Made by a program: the position numbers and the translations under genes. From assembly GCA_946415665.1 (NCBI GenBank), contig CAMKTI010000078.1, positions 1 through 7,981 of the forward strand: a stretch of DNA of 7,981 nt, written 5' to 3'. Source of the DNA: an uncultured Clostridia bacterium (GTDB lineage: Bacteria; Bacillota; Clostridia; Lachnospirales; CAMVHY01). The notes beneath the pieces were generated by a model. The model worked only from the letters and a program-made list of their open reading frames with translations. It was not told the origin of the DNA and made no database searches. This document shows positions 6,539 through 7,981 of this stretch, in pieces; positions within the stretch are counted from its first letter, which is position 1; each line of letters opens with the position of its first letter.

Positions 6539-6567
6539 TTGATATAAAAAAACATTTATGTTAAAGT
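6539..6567 (+). promoter_or_regulatory. Promoter candidate for the 6613 reading frame
   Basis: TTGATA (6539-6544) and TAAAGT (6562-6567) are separated by exactly 17 bases, a good sigma-A-type pattern. Transcription would start near 6574. A small hairpin (CTTTG 6577-6581 with CAAAG 6588-6592) would then lie at the 5' end of the message, just before the reading frame at 6613. Confidence 0.45.
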
Positions 6568-6612
6568 GCAAATTGGCTTTGTTGTTTCAAAGATGTATAG
6601 TTAGATTGAGAG

Positions 6613-6837
6613 ATGTTATCGGTGAGGAATTTTATTCTGTCAGGTAGCAATGGGAACGATAATAATCGCGGAATGAGTAATAATTGTCATATCTATATAA
6701 TTTTTTCAATAATGGGAGGGGTGGTATTATTATTTATAGCGGCATTTGCTATGATATATTTTAGTGCTATGTCATATCCTATATGGTGTGGCTTTGGAAC
6801 AGCGATTCTTTATCCGGGAATATGTTATATGAATTAA
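6613..6837 (+). CDS. Small membrane protein, unrecognised, possibly the front part of a broken gene
   Basis: This 74-residue frame has a hydrophilic Asn/Gly-rich start (about 1-25) and a strongly hydrophobic segment (about 28-52) including Met-Gly-Gly-Val-Val-Leu-Leu. A second, shorter hydrophobic stretch follows, containing Trp-Cys-Gly-Phe-Gly. I do not recognise it. A promoter-like pair at 6539-6567 supports expression. GAGAG lies directly on the ATG at 6613 but 9 bases before a GTG at 6622, so the true start may be 6622. After the TAA at 6835-6837 the same frame stays open for about 65 more codons to a TAG, with further hydrophobic stretches. The frame at 6935-7339 then takes over with the same character. 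The three pieces may derive from one multi-pass membrane protein damaged by a nonsense and a frameshift mutation; equally, this could be an independent small protein. Confidence 0.35.
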   Translation: MLSVRNFILSGSNGNDNNRGMSNNCHIYIIFSIMGGVVLLFIAAFAMIYFSAMSYPIWCGFGTAILYPGICYMN

Positions 6838-6934
6838 AATAGCACTGATGATATTGTTCGTGGCGTTTCCTTACTAGCGTGCGGTATTACAGTTTTGCTT
6901 CTTAGAATTTTTACTTTCATATTACAATTTAATC

Positions 6935-7339
6935 TTGCTTTGGGAAGCTGTCTTGGAATTTTGCTTATTCGTTCTGTTTTATTTTGTGTTCCCAACTTTG
7001 CGTTTAAAAGAAAAAATTATGAAAATAACGAAGTTTTCTATCTATAGACATATGTATATAAGCGGAACTGTTTCAGCTGTCATTCTTGTTTTTTTGGTTG
7101 CATTCGGAGTTATTCCTTTTGTAACAGTCGCATCTCTCACGGATTCGTCGATTTGCGTTTCTTTTTGTTTTTTCGTTTATCATTTGGTTTATTTTACTAA
7201 AAATTATTTTCAGAAAACACGTGTTAAAGTTCCAAATCCAAACGGACAATATATACCAAACGGATTTGAAGATTCCCGGGCCAAAAACACAGAAAATGAA
7301 CCTATATACTCGGAAAATAAAAAAAATGATTTAAATTAA
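6935..7339 (+). CDS. Putative membrane protein, unrecognised, probably a displaced fragment
   Basis: The frame is open from 6878 to TAA at 7337-7339. The TTG at 6935 gives 134 residues; ATG at 7019 gives 106. Neither has a visible ribosome binding site, which argues for a fragment or a frameshifted continuation of the frame at 6613. It has hydrophobic segments at about 4-23 and 45-67, and a third at about 73-88. The basic region that follows contains Pro-Asn-Pro-Asn-Gly-Gln, and the tail is hydrophilic, rich in Asn, Glu and Lys. That arrangement, a few membrane passes then a polar cytoplasmic tail, also describes the partial gene at 2-343, but I see no sequence match between them. Function unknown. 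Confidence 0.35.
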   Translation: MLWEAVLEFCLFVLFYFVFPTLRLKEKIMKITKFSIYRHMYISGTVSAVILVFLVAFGVIPFVTVASLTDSSICVSFCFFVYHLVYFTKNYFQKTRVKVPNPNGQYIPNGFEDSRAKNTENEPIYSENKKNDLN

Positions 7340-7432
7340 ATATAAATAAAAAATAATCTTTTTTGTTATTCTTGCACCCTAAAATAAATCAAAAGAATTA
7401 AAAAAATGTATTTTCAGCGTTAGTTTTTGTTC

Positions 7433-7463
7433 CTAAATATATTTTTTCTAAAAAAAAATTTAG
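7433..7463. repeat. AT-only inverted repeat
   Basis: CTAAAT (7433-7438) and ATTTAG (7458-7463) are inverted arms, and the T-run and A-run between them can extend the stem almost without a loop. It contains T-runs on both strands and lies between the membrane-protein frame and the tRNA promoter. It could act as a weak terminator; an all-AT palindrome can also arise by chance. Confidence 0.3.
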
Positions 7464-7470
7464 TTTGCTA

Positions 7471-7499
7471 TTGACAAATAAAATTTTACTTGTTAGAGT
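7471..7499 (+). promoter_or_regulatory. Promoter of the tRNA unit
   Basis: A perfect TTGACA (7471-7476), a 17-base spacer and TAGAGT (7494-7499) form a strong promoter. Transcription would start near 7506, upstream of both the degenerate tRNA-Pro and the tRNA-Lys, so both should be on one precursor. Confidence 0.7.
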
Positions 7500-7531
7500 A
7501 AAAACCGAGTGGTTTTGGTTTTAAAACGCGG

Positions 7532-7606
7532 CAAGGTGTGGTGCAGCTTGGTTGTCGCGTTTAGTTTGGAATCGGAGGATCACGGGTTCGGATTTAACTA
7601 TTTGCT
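7532..7606 (+). pseudogene. Degenerate tRNA-Pro (UGG)
   Basis: Read as a tRNA, this stretch lines up base for base with bacterial tRNA-Pro. It has the typical GGTGTGG entry into the D arm, a D loop of AGCTTGG type, an anticodon loop TTTGGAA with TGG at 7567-7569, and a T loop starting GGGTTCG. The structure is broken. One extra base lies in the D arm, the anticodon stem (TTTAG with TCGGA) has a mismatch and several G-U pairs, the T stem (ACGGG with TTAAC) has only two G-U pairs, and the acceptor arms do not match. It lies 19 bases before an intact tRNA-Lys behind the same promoter. I infer a dead tRNA gene in a former tandem array. Confidence 0.65.
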
Positions 7607-7625
7607 CGTCGTTTGTTGTTTTTGC

Positions 7626-7698
7626 GAGCTAGTAGCTCAGTCGGTAGAGCACTTGACTTTTAATCAAGGGGTCGCGAGTTCAAATCTCGCCTAGCTCA
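7626..7698 (+). tRNA. tRNA-Lys (UUU)
   Basis: The cloverleaf is complete. A perfect 7-bp acceptor stem (GAGCTAG with CTAGCTC) frames a D stem GCTC/GAGC, an anticodon stem CTTGA/TCAAG, the loop CTTTTAA with anticodon TTT at 7659-7661, a five-base variable loop, and a T stem GCGAG/CTCGC around TTCAAAT. The discriminator base is A; CCA is not encoded and must be added after transcription. It reads Lys codons AAA and AAG, which are very frequent in these AT-rich genes. Confidence 0.97.
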
Positions 7699-7716
7699 TT
7701 TTACGTACAAACAGAT

Positions 7717-7754
7717 GCTTCTGTGTTGGAAGAAGTGCGGGAGTATTTTTTTTT
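7717..7754 (+). terminator. Possible terminator after tRNA-Lys
   Basis: GCTTCT (7717-7722) pairs with AGAAGT (7731-7736), and a run of nine T follows at 7746-7754. The nine bases between stem and T-run are more than usual, so the hairpin is not ideal, but position and T-run fit the end of the tRNA unit. Confidence 0.45.
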
Positions 7755-7842
7755 GTTAATCAAATATTTCTGGGAAAGTAAAATAAAATCAGTCGAAGTA
7801 AAAAAGTGGTATTTTGCTAGATAGTGTTTACATAGAAAGAAT

Positions 7843-7980
7843 TTAAAAGAATGACAAATACATAAAGATAAAACGAACACAAATAGAAGCGATGAAACCA
7901 TCGATAGTTTTAGCGTATCTGGTGGTAATGCCGTGCCAATATTTAAAAATTGGGAAAGTATTCTCGATAATATGTCTAAA
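7843..7980 (-). pseudogene. IS5-family transposase, C-terminal end, cut by the window edge
   Basis: The minus strand reads 45 codons to TAA at 7845-7843. They contain the conserved C-terminal block of IS5-type DDE transposases: Arg-His-Ile-Ile-Glu-Asn-Thr-Phe (the Glu being the likely last catalytic DDE residue), then Phe-Lys-Tyr-Trp-His-Gly-Ile-Thr-Thr-Arg-Tyr-Ala-Lys and Phe-Ile-Ala-Ser-Ile. There is no stop or frameshift in the visible part, so the element outside the window could be intact; I list it as pseudogene only because it is partial here. It belongs to the same broad family as the fossil at 343-645 but has the opposite orientation. The element's terminal inverted repeat should lie within about 7755-7842, but I could not identify it. 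Confidence 0.75.
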
Positions 7981-7981
7981 G

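Noticed and set aside
6577..6592. Possible IS6-type terminal repeat (GGCTTTGTTG-like sequence)
   Set aside because: Only a short resemblance; no partner repeat or transposase was found nearby, and the stretch is explained as a small hairpin behind the 6539-6567 promoter.
7509..7694. 61-codon plus-strand frame over the tRNA region
   Set aside because: It is a translation of the tRNA-Pro remnant and the tRNA-Lys gene, not a protein gene.
7701..7901. 66-codon minus-strand frame near the right end
   Set aside because: It overlaps the transposase C-terminus in another frame and the tRNA terminator; the transposase frame has recognisable motifs and this one has none.

Overview
The window looks like chromosome from an AT-rich, endospore-forming Firmicute of the class Clostridia. 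The evidence is the adjacent sporulation genes yabP and yabQ followed by a DivIC/FtsB-type division gene, strong GGAGG-type ribosome binding sites, an almost exclusive use of TAA stops, and very low GC (extreme in yabQ). No species can be named from the sequence alone.

Layout. (1) Positions 2-343 hold the C-terminal part of a small unrecognised membrane protein that runs in from the left edge. (2) Positions 343-645 are a dead N-terminal half of an IS5-family transposase. (3) Positions 735-2812 are a plus-strand cysteine-synthesis unit: a possible promoter, a GC-rich hairpin leader, cysK (O-acetylserine sulfhydrylase) and cysE (serine O-acetyltransferase). A strong bidirectional terminator at 2899-2937 closes it. 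(4) Positions 2945-5961 are a minus-strand run, in transcription order yabP, yabQ, divIC, an ispE-like GHMP-kinase gene, and a secreted NlpC/P60-type cysteine peptidase. (5) Positions 5962-7470 are gene-poor: a terminator-like hairpin, decayed DNA, and one or two small membrane-protein reading frames that look frameshifted. (6) Positions 7471-7754 are a tRNA transcription unit with a good promoter, a degenerate tRNA-Pro(UGG), an intact tRNA-Lys(UUU) and a possible terminator. (7) From 7843 to the right edge is the C-terminal end of another IS5-family transposase on the minus strand.

How it works together. CysE makes O-acetylserine from serine and acetyl-CoA, and CysK converts it with sulfide to cysteine. 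The minus-strand unit joins spore-coat morphogenesis (YabP, YabQ), septum assembly (DivIC/FtsB) and a cell-wall hydrolase, a plausible envelope and sporulation cluster. Its odd member is the ispE-like gene. It keeps the general IspE layout, the early lysine and the aspartate, but it has lost the glycine-rich GHMP ATP-binding motif, the substrate-contacting histidine and the third GHMP motif. It may therefore be a pseudokinase or a repurposed paralogue, and it is the most unusual item here. The transposase halves and the ruined tRNA-Pro show that both flanks have been rearranged and are decaying. No CRISPR array, phage module or clear new defence system was seen.
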